From: JACCTH01 sp035253825
GTDB lineage: Bacteria; Actinomycetota; Acidimicrobiia; Spongiisociales; ZC4RG35
DNA: 36,927 nt
Direction of reading: 5' to 3'
NCBI GenBank assembly: GCA_035253825.1
Contig: DATFBM010000035.1
Coordinates: forward strand, 1-36,927
Position numbers and translations under genes: made by a program
Shown here: piece after piece, positions 15,993 to 24,020 of the stretch
How the letters are laid out: each line of letters begins with the position of its first letter
Position numbering within the stretch: the first letter of the stretch is position 1
The notes under the pieces: generated by a model
The model's database searches: none
Seen by the model: only the letters and a program-made list of their open reading frames with translations
Told to the model about the DNA's origin: nothing

Positions 15993-17203
15993 CAAACGGG
16001 CTGGCGGCCCCGCTCAAGGTCATGTATCTGCTCAACGGGCTAGGCACGGGTGGAGCCGAGCGGTCGCTCGCCGACCTCCTTCCGAGGCTCCAAGCCAGGG
16101 GCGTCGAGCTGGTCATCGTTTGTCTCTTCAGGCGGTCGATGGGCGTGCAGTCCGAAGTCCTCGCCACGAGCGAGGTGCACTTCCTCGAGGCCACTAGTTG
16201 GTGGGGGCGTATTCGCGACGCACGCCGCCATCTCCGTAGCCTCCGTCCCGATGTGCTTCACACGACCCTGTTCGAATCCGACGTGATCGGGCGGATCGCG
16301 GCGATCGGCAGCGGCGTCCCCGTCCTGTCGAGCCTTGTCAACACCAGCTACGACCGAGCGCGGATCTTGGCCGACCCCCAACTCCGGCGAACTCGTCTGC
16401 TCGCGGCCCGCTGGTTGGACGGGTTGACGGCCCGTCATCTCGTCGTCCGCTTTCATGCCATCACATCGGCTGTGAAGGACGCTGCGATCGAACACCTGCG
16501 GTTGCCGCCCGACCAGATAGCGGTGATAGGGCGGGGCCGCGACCTCCAGCGGTTGGGGGAAAGGTCGCCGGGTCGACGCCAGGAGGCCCGTGACCGCTTG
16601 CGCCTGGTCACGCAGGACGAGGTCGTGCTCGCCGTGGGACGTCAAGAGTTCCAGAAGGGACAGGTTTTCCTGATCGAGGCGATCTCCCAGCTTCGGTCAG
16701 AGAAACCGCACCTGCGGTTGTTGATCGCCGGACGGGAAGGGAATGCCACCATCCAGCTCCAGGCCGCGATCGCCCGGCTTTCCCTGACCGACTACGTCTC
16801 GCTGCTCGGTCATCGAGCCGATGTCGGCGACCTTCTTTCGGCCGCAGACGTCTTCTGTTTTCCCTCGATCTACGAGGGCCTGGGCGGTGCAGTGATCGAA
16901 GCCATGGAGATGGGAACACCAATCGTGGCCACGGATCTTCCCGCCTTGCGAGAAGTGCTAGGGAATTCGGCGATCCTGGTCGCCCCTCGATCGGCGCCTG
17001 CACTCGCCCAAGCCATCCGTCACGTGCTCAGCGATCCGGAGTTGGCCCGCTCGATGGCGGCAGCCGCCCAGATGCGGGCAAGGCAGGAATTCTCGCTCGA
17101 TCGAATCGCCGATCAGATGGCCGGGCTCTACCGCGAGGTCGCCGCTCAGGGTCGTCGGCGAAGGCCCAGGGGTGGCTTGAAGGGGTCGACAAGGGCCTGG
17201 TAG
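15989..17203 (+). CDS. Glycosyltransferase family 4
   Basis: 404 residues with the GT-B layout. The N-terminal LNGLGTGGAERSLADL is the acceptor-side Gly-rich loop. VLAVGRQEFQKGQ starts the nucleotide-sugar domain, and FPSIYEGLGGAVIEAMEMGTPIVA is the EX7E donor-binding motif of retaining GT4 enzymes. It would extend a lipid-linked or surface glycan at the cytoplasmic face. It is coupled by ATGA overlap to the sulfotransferase and followed within a few tens of bases by the MBL/Rieske gene. The sugar donor cannot be read from the sequence. Confidence 0.92.
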   Translation: MTNGLAAPLKVMYLLNGLGTGGAERSLADLLPRLQARGVELVIVCLFRRSMGVQSEVLATSEVHFLEATSWWGRIRDARRHLRSLRPDVLHTTLFESDVIGRIAAIGSGVPVLSSLVNTSYDRARILADPQLRRTRLLAARWLDGLTARHLVVRFHAITSAVKDAAIEHLRLPPDQIAVIGRGRDLQRLGERSPGRRQEARDRLRLVTQDEVVLAVGRQEFQKGQVFLIEAISQLRSEKPHLRLLIAGREGNATIQLQAAIARLSLTDYVSLLGHRADVGDLLSAADVFCFPSIYEGLGGAVIEAMEMGTPIVATDLPALREVLGNSAILVAPRSAPALAQAIRHVLSDPELARSMAAAAQMRARQEFSLDRIADQMAGLYREVAAQGRRRRPRGGLKGSTRAW

Positions 17204-17234
17204 CTTGCCCGGGAATGTGGGAGTGGGGCAGGCA

Positions 17235-18767
17235 GTGCGGGTGAGGTCGCTCGGCCATGCCGGCATCGAGATCCGGGCCAACGGCTCGCGCTTCCTCTGC
17301 GATCCGTGGTTCTCGCCGGAGGGAGCATTCCAGGCGTCGTGGTTCCAGTACCCCGACAACTCGTTTCTGCTGGAAGAAGAGCTCTTTTCGCCCAACGCGA
17401 TCTTCATCTCTCATGAGCACCTGGACCACGTCGACCCATGGTTCCTCTCCCGGGTGCCCGAACACGTCCCGGTCTATATCCCTCGCTACGCGTCGGAAGT
17501 GCTTCCCCGCAAGGTGCTCCGCGGTGGCCAACGTCCGCTGATCCAGCTCGACCAGTGGGAGTTCTGTGAGGTCGTCCCCGGCATCAAGCTGATGTTCGTT
17601 TCCGAGGAATCGCCCATGAACCACGACTCGGTCATGGTGATCACCGCCGAGGGAAGGTCCTTGCTCAATATGAACGATGCCAGACTCTCCGCGGCTCAAA
17701 TCCGGGGAATTAAGAACGAGGTCGGCGGGACGATCGACGTCCTCGCCCTCCAGGGGGCCGGTGCGTCATGGTTCCCCATGTGTTACGAGTACCCCCCGGA
17801 CAGGATGGCCGAGCTCGCCATCCAAAAACGGTTAGCCAAGCTCCGCTACGTGGCCCGCATGCTGCAAGCCGCCCAGCCTGTGGCCTGCCTGCCGTTCGCC
17901 GGACCTCCCTGCTTTCTCGATGCCGAGCTCCACCGACACAACAGCCAGCTGGGCCCGGAGGGAATCTTTCCCGATCAACGTCAGGTAGTCGACTGGCTCG
18001 GAGAGCAGGGCCTCGAGGCGGAGCTCTTCTTCCCGGGCGACATCTGGGACGCAGCGACCAAGGAACGGCACCAAGATGGCACGGACGCCTCCTTCCTCGA
18101 CGATCCCGATTACATCGGCGCCTATGCCACTCGCCGTGCCCAGACGATCGAGGCGGTAAGAAACCGCCACCCCGAGCCCATAGGCGACCTGTGGCCGGCT
18201 TTCGAGGACTACTTCGGCTCCGTGCTCGGAATAAACCAGTACTTCAATCAGCGAATCGCGATGCGGGTTGGATTTGATCTTCAAGGACCGGGTGGCGGGC
18301 AGTGGGCGGTCGACTTTCGCCCGGACCGCGAGGGCGTCTTCGCCTCTCTAGGCGATTGCCAATACGTGTATCGATTCGAGAGCAGGTGGTTGCCGCCGAT
18401 CCTGGAGGGCAGGGTGCCATGGGAGGACTTCTTTCTCTCCTTGCGCTTTCGCGCCTGGAGACACCCGGATGTGTACAACGACCACCTCTTGGGCTTGCTC
18501 AAGTTCGCCCAGCGCGAGCCCCTCGCGGCCGTCGAGGAGTACGAGACCGCGCCCGATCGGGAGGAAACGATCGAGATCCATGTGGGAGATGACACATATC
18601 GGATTCAGCGGTTCTGTCCTCATGCTGGCCAGGACCTGCGAGACACCGCCGAGATCTTGCCGGGCGGAATTCTTCGCTGTCTCGGACACCACTACGAGTT
18701 CGATCTCGCCACCGGACAATGCGTGAACGGACAGGCAAAGCCGCTCCGCACTGAACGGCTCACCTAG
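17235..18767 (+). CDS. Metallo-beta-lactamase fold / Rieske [2Fe-2S] fusion protein
   Basis: About 510 residues. The start is uncertain: the frame is open to a TTG at 17205, with GTGs at 17217, 17223, 17235 and 17241. The N-terminal half is a UlaG-like metallo-beta-lactamase domain (LGHAGIEI; HEHLDH at about 60-65; MNHDS; LLNMNDA). The last 60 residues are a Rieske centre: CPHAG, then CLGHHYEFDL, which is C-x-H then C-x-x-H. The same two modules in the opposite order make up CMP-N-acetylneuraminate hydroxylase. A hydroxylation or other oxidation of a nucleotide sugar is therefore attractive, given the glycosyltransferase and deacetylase neighbours, but this is inference. The middle section is unrecognised. 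Confidence 0.85.
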   Translation: MRVRSLGHAGIEIRANGSRFLCDPWFSPEGAFQASWFQYPDNSFLLEEELFSPNAIFISHEHLDHVDPWFLSRVPEHVPVYIPRYASEVLPRKVLRGGQRPLIQLDQWEFCEVVPGIKLMFVSEESPMNHDSVMVITAEGRSLLNMNDARLSAAQIRGIKNEVGGTIDVLALQGAGASWFPMCYEYPPDRMAELAIQKRLAKLRYVARMLQAAQPVACLPFAGPPCFLDAELHRHNSQLGPEGIFPDQRQVVDWLGEQGLEAELFFPGDIWDAATKERHQDGTDASFLDDPDYIGAYATRRAQTIEAVRNRHPEPIGDLWPAFEDYFGSVLGINQYFNQRIAMRVGFDLQGPGGGQWAVDFRPDREGVFASLGDCQYVYRFESRWLPPILEGRVPWEDFFLSLRFRAWRHPDVYNDHLLGLLKFAQREPLAAVEEYETAPDREETIEIHVGDDTYRIQRFCPHAGQDLRDTAEILPGGILRCLGHHYEFDLATGQCVNGQAKPLRTERLT

Positions 18768-19732
18768 TGCCCGCAGCACCGAAAAAATTGAACAAGCCGG
18801 CACTCCGTCGGATAGCACAGACAGTGTTCGACACCGTCGCCGGCAAGGGTGTAGTTGCCGCCTTGAGCCGCAACCGATCGCGAGACCATCTTCGAATTCT
18901 CGCGTATCACGGAGTTGATGATCCAGGTCGTTTCCGTGACCAAATGGAGCACCTGCGCGAATTCTACGTGCCTGTCTCCGTCGACCAAGTGCTGGATTCG
19001 CTGGGCGGTGCGCCGCTGCCCCGACTAGCGGTGTGGGTCACCTTCGACGATGGCCACTCCAGTGTTATCGAACGGGGACTGGCGGTCACCGAGCGACTGG
19101 ACATTCCGATCACGCTCTTCGTTTGCCCTGCCGTGATCGACACCGACCAGCCGCTTTGGTGGCAGTCAGTGATGCAGGTGCAACGCTCCGCGGGCGACCC
19201 TGAGGATTTGATCCGGCATCTAAAGACGCGGGCGGATAAAGAGCGCCGGGAGATCGTCCGTCGACTGGTAGAGACAGCCATCGAGAGGGGCGTCGCGCGG
19301 CCCACTCAACCGCAACTTACCTCAGACTCGCTTGATCGTCTCGCCGGAACCTCGGCAACGATTGGCAATCACACCTGGGATCATCCGACTTTGAACACCT
19401 GCGAGCCTCCGGATCAAGTTTCGCAAATCCGGCGGGCCCACTCCTTCCTTCGTGACAAGAGGCAATTTCGTCCAGTCCTGGCATACCCAAACGGAAACTG
19501 GACCCTCGAGGCTGAAACAGCTGCACAAGACCTGGGCTACCGCCTGGGATTGCTATTCGATCACCGTCTGACGAATACCGCTGCGCCGCGGTTTCGCTGG
19601 TCTCGACTACGGGTTGCCTCCGACACCCCCATGCAGCGTTTTGCCGCGATCTTGTCAGGAGCGCACGCGAGCGTTCACCACCGACGGGAGGCCATACATG
19701 CCCGCGCTCGCGCCTTCAACCGAGGCGGATGA
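18767..19732 (+). CDS. Polysaccharide deacetylase (NodB domain, CE4)
   Basis: 321 residues from a GTG that overlaps the upstream stop by one base. LAYHGVDD, VTFDDGH (the metal-binding Asp pair) and NHTWDHPTL (HxxxH metal ligands) mark a carbohydrate esterase family 4 domain, with AYPNGNW near the C-terminus. These enzymes remove N- or O-acetyl groups from glycans using a divalent metal. No signal peptide is visible, so it may act on a lipid-linked or cytoplasmic precursor. The next gene overlaps by four bases (ATGA). It is distinct from the larger deacetylase at 29744-31297. Confidence 0.9.
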   Translation: MPAAPKKLNKPALRRIAQTVFDTVAGKGVVAALSRNRSRDHLRILAYHGVDDPGRFRDQMEHLREFYVPVSVDQVLDSLGGAPLPRLAVWVTFDDGHSSVIERGLAVTERLDIPITLFVCPAVIDTDQPLWWQSVMQVQRSAGDPEDLIRHLKTRADKERREIVRRLVETAIERGVARPTQPQLTSDSLDRLAGTSATIGNHTWDHPTLNTCEPPDQVSQIRRAHSFLRDKRQFRPVLAYPNGNWTLEAETAAQDLGYRLGLLFDHRLTNTAAPRFRWSRLRVASDTPMQRFAAILSGAHASVHHRREAIHARARAFNRGG

Positions 19733-21357
19733 ACCGAGCGGGCCTAACATCGGCCCCCTTCGACCTGGGAGTGCCGATCAAGCAAGGCATAAAAGCCGTT
19801 GTCTTAGTCGTGTTCGCGACCGCTGTTTGGTTGACCCCGACGACTGCAGCAGAAGCGGCGAACTGCGCCAACAAGTTCATTCCAGGTCTGACCGCGTTGA
19901 CGGACCTCGGCGCCGGCACCTATCAGAACCAGCAAGGTGGCCTCTATCCGGGTGGTTCGAACACCGTGCCGTCTGCACATGCAGCGGTTGGTCTCAATAT
20001 GGCCAACACGATTGAACCTTTGAACGCAAGCGGTCAGCCCTCTGCGAGCGGGCTCATTGGTCTGATTGCCATCGGGGTATCAAATACCAGTGACGACTTC
20101 GGGGCATTTTCCGATCTCGTCACAACGGACTCGCGCGTATCGCCCACCGTTCGCCTGGTTGACGGAGCTGTGAGCGGGCACCCGATCGATACGTGGCTCG
20201 ATCCCGCCGGCGTCCCGTGGGGAGTGGTCGACGATCGGCTAGCGGCAGCCGGCGTCGCCCATGCCCAAGTTCAGGTGGCATGGGTGATGCTTCCCGATCG
20301 CAATCCTTTCCCGCTGGCTTTCCCTATGGAACAGCAGGCATACAAGGAAAAGCTGGCAACTGTGGTCCGGGCACTGCGGGTGAGGTTTCCCAATCTCGAC
20401 CTTGCCTACCTGTCCAGCCACTCCTACACCGGGTATGCAGATGAGCACGCCAACCTCGAACCGATCGCCTATCAGCAGGGGTTCGCGGTCAAGTGGCTGA
20501 TCGAGGATCAGCTCGAAGGCGTCGGTGACCTCAACGCCAACCCGGCGGCCGGTGCGGTGGTAGCGCCGTGGCTGGCTTGGGGCCCCTACACATGGGCCAA
20601 TGGCCTGGGTCCCGACGAAGTGCTTGGGGGTCAACCGGGACGTTCGGACGGGCTCGAGTGGGCATGCTCAGATTTCACCACCGACGGCATTCATCCCTCG
20701 CCAGCCGGTAGGGCCAAAGCCGCCGCGATGCTGCTCGCGCACTTCACCTCCGCTCCCACCTCTTGCCCATGGTTTCTGGCTGCGGGGGTGGCATGCGGGA
20801 GCATGGCACCGCCGGGTACCACGTTTGCAGACATTGCGGCGTCGCCCTTCGCGGCCGACATCATCTGGCTCGCGCAAACGGGCATCACGAAGGGCTGCAA
20901 ACCACCGCCGGGCGCCCTGTTCTGCCCACTCGGCCTGGTGACTCGCGGCGAGATGGCGGCCTTCCTGGTTCGAGCTGCCGGCCTGACCGCCGGCGCCGGC
21001 GCCGACCTCTTCGTCGACGACGACGGCTCGATCTTCGAAGCCGACATCGACAAGCTTGCCACGGCAGGGGTCACCCTCGGCTGTTCGCCGCCGCCCAACG
21101 CCCTCTACTGCCCAAATGGTCTTCTCACCAGAGCCGAGATGGCCGCTTTCTTGTCACGAATATTGGCTCTGCGCGACGGAGCAGGCGCCAATCTGTTCGT
21201 TGACGACGACGGCTCGACTTTCGAAGAAGACATCGACAAGCTCGCCACCGCCGGCATCACTCAGGGCTGCCAGCCGCCCCCGAGAGCCTTGTTCTGCCCC
21301 AATGGGCACGTGACCCGCGAGCAAATGGCCGCATTCCTCCATCGCGCCTACGGCTAG
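19729..21357 (+). CDS. Secreted SGNH-type protein with three SLH repeats
   Basis: 542 residues. A hydrophobic segment near residues 18-44 ending in AEAA is the signal peptide. The SGNH-like domain (about 45-345) repeats the motifs of its paralogue at 13797-15050: AIGVSNT, GAVSGHPI, VAWVMLPDR, AWGPYTWANGL and block V DGIHPSPAG. It has SLH repeats rather than a membrane helix, so attachment to a secondary wall polymer or envelope glycan is likely. It ends the operon of sulfotransferase, GT4, MBL/Rieske and deacetylase genes. A role as an extracellular esterase or acyltransferase on that operon's glycan is inferred. Confidence 0.85.
   Translation: MNRAGLTSAPFDLGVPIKQGIKAVVLVVFATAVWLTPTTAAEAANCANKFIPGLTALTDLGAGTYQNQQGGLYPGGSNTVPSAHAAVGLNMANTIEPLNASGQPSASGLIGLIAIGVSNTSDDFGAFSDLVTTDSRVSPTVRLVDGAVSGHPIDTWLDPAGVPWGVVDDRLAAAGVAHAQVQVAWVMLPDRNPFPLAFPMEQQAYKEKLATVVRALRVRFPNLDLAYLSSHSYTGYADEHANLEPIAYQQGFAVKWLIEDQLEGVGDLNANPAAGAVVAPWLAWGPYTWANGLGPDEVLGGQPGRSDGLEWACSDFTTDGIHPSPAGRAKAAAMLLAHFTSAPTSCPWFLAAGVACGSMAPPGTTFADIAASPFAADIIWLAQTGITKGCKPPPGALFCPLGLVTRGEMAAFLVRAAGLTAGAGADLFVDDDGSIFEADIDKLATAGVTLGCSPPPNALYCPNGLLTRAEMAAFLSRILALRDGAGANLFVDDDGSTFEEDIDKLATAGITQGCQPPPRALFCPNGHVTREQMAAFLHRAYG
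20824..21354 (+). repeat. Three tandem SLH repeats
   Basis: Each repeat of about 60 residues runs F.DD-x-F...I..LA.AGIT.GC.PPP.ALFCP.G.VTR.(E/Q)MAAFL. The second and third copies share long stretches such as LFVDDDGS.FE.DIDKLATAG. The same repeat type recurs at 35938-36446. SLH repeats bind pyruvylated or related wall polymers in other bacteria. Confidence 0.9.
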
Positions 21358-21476
21358 GCAGGTCGTCATCCAGATTTTCCCAAGTCGCAGACGGGGCTTC
21401 AGTTGATCTCCAGCGCTGCCGAAGGCATTTGCTGCCCGAGGTGACAAATCTGGGCACGGAGGAGAAGGGAGTGCAG

Positions 21477-22424
21477 ATGCCAAAAGCGCGCTTGATTGGC
21501 GCACTCGTGGTCGTCGTCCTATTGATGCTGGGAGTGGCCACTATCGGGGGAGTGTTCGGAGAGTCGGCCGACGGGGACCCTGAGCAGCTCGCGGTCGCGG
21601 CCGCCCGGACCAGCCAGCCGCAATCACGGCCGACCGAGCCCGCGCACCAGCCCGATCGACCGGTGGCGACCACCAGGCCTCGCCCGCACACTGAGGCGCC
21701 CCCCGAGCCCCCCACGACCATCGCTCCTCCAAGCACCCAGACCACCCTCCCGCCACCGACCACCGCCCCGCCGCCAACCGCCCCGCCGACCAGTGTCCCG
21801 CCGACCACAACACATCAACCTCCACCTACTACCGTTCCTCCCCGAGCGATCCCCAATGCGGGCAGCTTCGAGGTTTGGCTGCGGGGAAACACCGGAACGG
21901 GTCCGGACATCTTCTGGTGGAACGCTCCCTACCTCCGCCAATTGTCATACGGACTCAACACTGGGTGGACCGACGGCGATCGAGCCGGTTACCGGTGCCT
22001 CTACGCCTTTCTCGCTCTCGATGACCAGATCGTCGGCCGGGTGACGTTTATGCGAGTCGAGGGAGCCAGCACGTACGCCTCCGTCAAGGACGAGAACATG
22101 AAAGAAGGTGTGCGGTATTACGACGGAACCCTGGCACCTGACGGCATCAGCATCGAGCTCGGCGATTGCCCGTACCCCGACGTTGCCTACCTACCGTACA
22201 CGGGCCCCGATCAGCGACCTACCGTCGTTTACTCAACTACGTCGGGCCAAACGCTTGAGGTGCGCAACTACAAGCCGGTCGTGGTTGGGGAGGGGATCAC
22301 TTTCCAGCAGACTGGCTCTAATTCCAGCCGCGTCACCGTCGTTGCGTACGACCACGGAAACCCTGTGATCGTCGTCTACTACGAGAGCATGTCGCCCAAC
22401 GTGGTGATGGTCTCGGACCTCTAG
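21477..22424 (+). CDS. Secreted or membrane-anchored protein with Pro/Thr-rich linker, function unknown
   Basis: 315 residues from ATG 21477, which has GGAGAAGGGAG just upstream; the frame is open to 21429 but that part precedes the ribosome binding site. A short basic start and a long hydrophobic run (LIGALVVVVLLMLGVATIGGVF) form an uncleaved anchor or signal peptide. Residues of about 45-125 are Pro/Thr-rich, a wall-spanning linker. The C-terminal 180 residues (from GSFEVWLRGNTG) form a compact, Trp/Tyr-rich, probably beta domain with a Cys pair; I do not recognise it. It follows the SLH protein by about 120 bases and may be transcribed with it. Confidence 0.75.
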   Translation: MPKARLIGALVVVVLLMLGVATIGGVFGESADGDPEQLAVAAARTSQPQSRPTEPAHQPDRPVATTRPRPHTEAPPEPPTTIAPPSTQTTLPPPTTAPPPTAPPTSVPPTTTHQPPPTTVPPRAIPNAGSFEVWLRGNTGTGPDIFWWNAPYLRQLSYGLNTGWTDGDRAGYRCLYAFLALDDQIVGRVTFMRVEGASTYASVKDENMKEGVRYYDGTLAPDGISIELGDCPYPDVAYLPYTGPDQRPTVVYSTTSGQTLEVRNYKPVVVGEGITFQQTGSNSSRVTVVAYDHGNPVIVVYYESMSPNVVMVSDL

Positions 22425-22430
22425 CCGCGG

Positions 22431-22443
22431 GGCGCTGGGCGCC
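22431..22443. terminator. Weak hairpin between convergent genes
   Basis: GGCGC-TGG-GCGCC forms a five-pair stem in the 28-base gap between two convergent genes. It has no T-run, so intrinsic termination is doubtful. Confidence 0.2.
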
Positions 22444-22452
22444 TGATGCCTC

Positions 22453-24018
22453 CTACGAATGGGGTTGGCGGCGAGCTACCGCCTGCCGATCGATCTTGCC
22501 GGTGCTGGTTTTGGGGAGACCGTCGGAAAAGTGGAATCGCTCCGGGAGCATGTAGCGCGGTATCAGCCCGGCGCACCATCTGCTCAGGGCCGCCGAGTCG
22601 AGGTCGCCCTTGACCACGACGTGCGCCTCGATTCTGTTGCTGATCACCTCATCCGGAACCGCGACCACCACGCACTCCCGCACGTCAGGATGGGCGTTGA
22701 GGGCCGTCTCGATCTCGCCCAGCTCGATCCGGTATCCGCGGCTCTTGATCTGGTGATCCCGACGGCCGCGAAAGACGTAGTTCCCATCCGGCTGCTCGAC
22801 GACCAGATCACCGGTCCGGTATACGGTTCCGGCGCCGCCGAGCGGATGCGGAACTAGCCGGGATCGGGTCTTCTCCTCGTCGCCCCAGTAACCGCGCATG
22901 ACGGTGGCGCCTCTCACCATCAGCTCACCCTCCGTCCCCGGCGGGGCCAGGCCGCCGGCATCGTCGATAACAAAGGTCTCGACGTTGGCTATCGGCCTGC
23001 CGATGGGGATGTCGGCGCCGAGGGGATCCGGTCGGACGGCGACCGGGTAGGCGGTGCAGACGTTCGTCTCGGTTGGCCCATACCAATTGTGAAAAGAGGC
23101 ATGGGGTAGCAGCTGCATGAGACGGGAGAGGTACTTGCTCGGGAATACCTCGCCAGCGAAGATCACCGCCCTCAAGCTGGGCAAGTCCCCCACCCGGAGA
23201 TTTCCGTGCTGAGTGAGCAGCGAAAGGATCGAGGGCACCGAGTACCACACCGAGATCTGGCGTGAGCCGATGAAGCGGGCCACCTCGACGGGAAAGACCG
23301 AAGCGGCGGCGGCCACGAGGGACACCGAAGCGCCGGCGCCGGCCGCGGCGAACAGGTCGAAGATCGAGAGGTCGAAGTGAAAAGGCGCGTGGCCGGAGAG
23401 CCGGTCTTCGGGTGTGAGTGACACCTCGTCGATCGCCCACTCGACGAACCCGAGGGCGTTCCGATGCGAGAGCATGACCCCCTTGGGCTGGCCGGTGGAG
23501 CCCGACGTGTAAAGGATGTAGGCAAGGTCGTCATCGGTCAGCCGCACGTCGGGAGGGCTCGTTGGCAGGGTCGACAGCTCGCCGGCGAGATGCAACTTCA
23601 CGTTCTGTCCCCCGGGGTCCTCGCCGCTCATGGCGACGATGTCGGTCAGGCGGGCTCCGGCCTCGAGGAGGCCCGCCCATTGCCCCGATTGGCGTCCCGA
23701 GCTGATTAGCCATTCCAGCCCGCAATTGGCTGCGATGTAACCCAGGCGGGCGACGGGTGCTCGGGGATCGAGTGGCACGTAGGCGGCGCCGGCCTTCAAG
23801 ACCCCGTAGATGCCGACGACCGCGTCAAGCGACTTATCCAGATAAAGGCCAACGCGATCGCCGGGTTCGACGCCATTGGCGATCAAGAGATGAGCAAGCT
23901 GATTCGACCTGGCTTCGAGCTCGCCGTAGGTGGCTTCGCTTTGGTCGTCGGTGACCGCAGGTCGCTCAGGGAACCGGGAGGCGGAGTCTTCCAGTAGATG
24001 CTGGAGCAGGAACCGCAT
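22453..24018 (-). CDS. Stand-alone NRPS-type adenylation enzyme, probable L-prolyl-carrier ligase
   Basis: 521 residues. LYTSGSTGQPKGV (169-181), YGPTETN (313-319), YRTGDL and the C-terminal PKTSTGK Lys are all intact, so it should be active. Pocket residues aligned by hand to GrsA PheA are Asp216, Leu217, Phe220, Tyr259, Ile286, Ala288, Trp312, Val320, Cys321 and the A10 Lys. This reads DLFYIAWVCK, close to the DLFYLALVCK signature I recall for the proline ligases PltF and RedM. HAPFHFDLSIFDLF is also typical of that family. There is no fused carrier. Two bases separate it from the dehydrogenase gene, the usual pairing for pyrrole-2-carboxyl formation. A DltA-type D-Ala ligase is the main alternative and fits less well. 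Confidence 0.88.
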   Translation of the reverse strand: MRFLLQHLLEDSASRFPERPAVTDDQSEATYGELEARSNQLAHLLIANGVEPGDRVGLYLDKSLDAVVGIYGVLKAGAAYVPLDPRAPVARLGYIAANCGLEWLISSGRQSGQWAGLLEAGARLTDIVAMSGEDPGGQNVKLHLAGELSTLPTSPPDVRLTDDDLAYILYTSGSTGQPKGVMLSHRNALGFVEWAIDEVSLTPEDRLSGHAPFHFDLSIFDLFAAAGAGASVSLVAAAASVFPVEVARFIGSRQISVWYSVPSILSLLTQHGNLRVGDLPSLRAVIFAGEVFPSKYLSRLMQLLPHASFHNWYGPTETNVCTAYPVAVRPDPLGADIPIGRPIANVETFVIDDAGGLAPPGTEGELMVRGATVMRGYWGDEEKTRSRLVPHPLGGAGTVYRTGDLVVEQPDGNYVFRGRRDHQIKSRGYRIELGEIETALNAHPDVRECVVVAVPDEVISNRIEAHVVVKGDLDSAALSRWCAGLIPRYMLPERFHFSDGLPKTSTGKIDRQAVARRQPHS

Positions 24019-24020
24019 GG

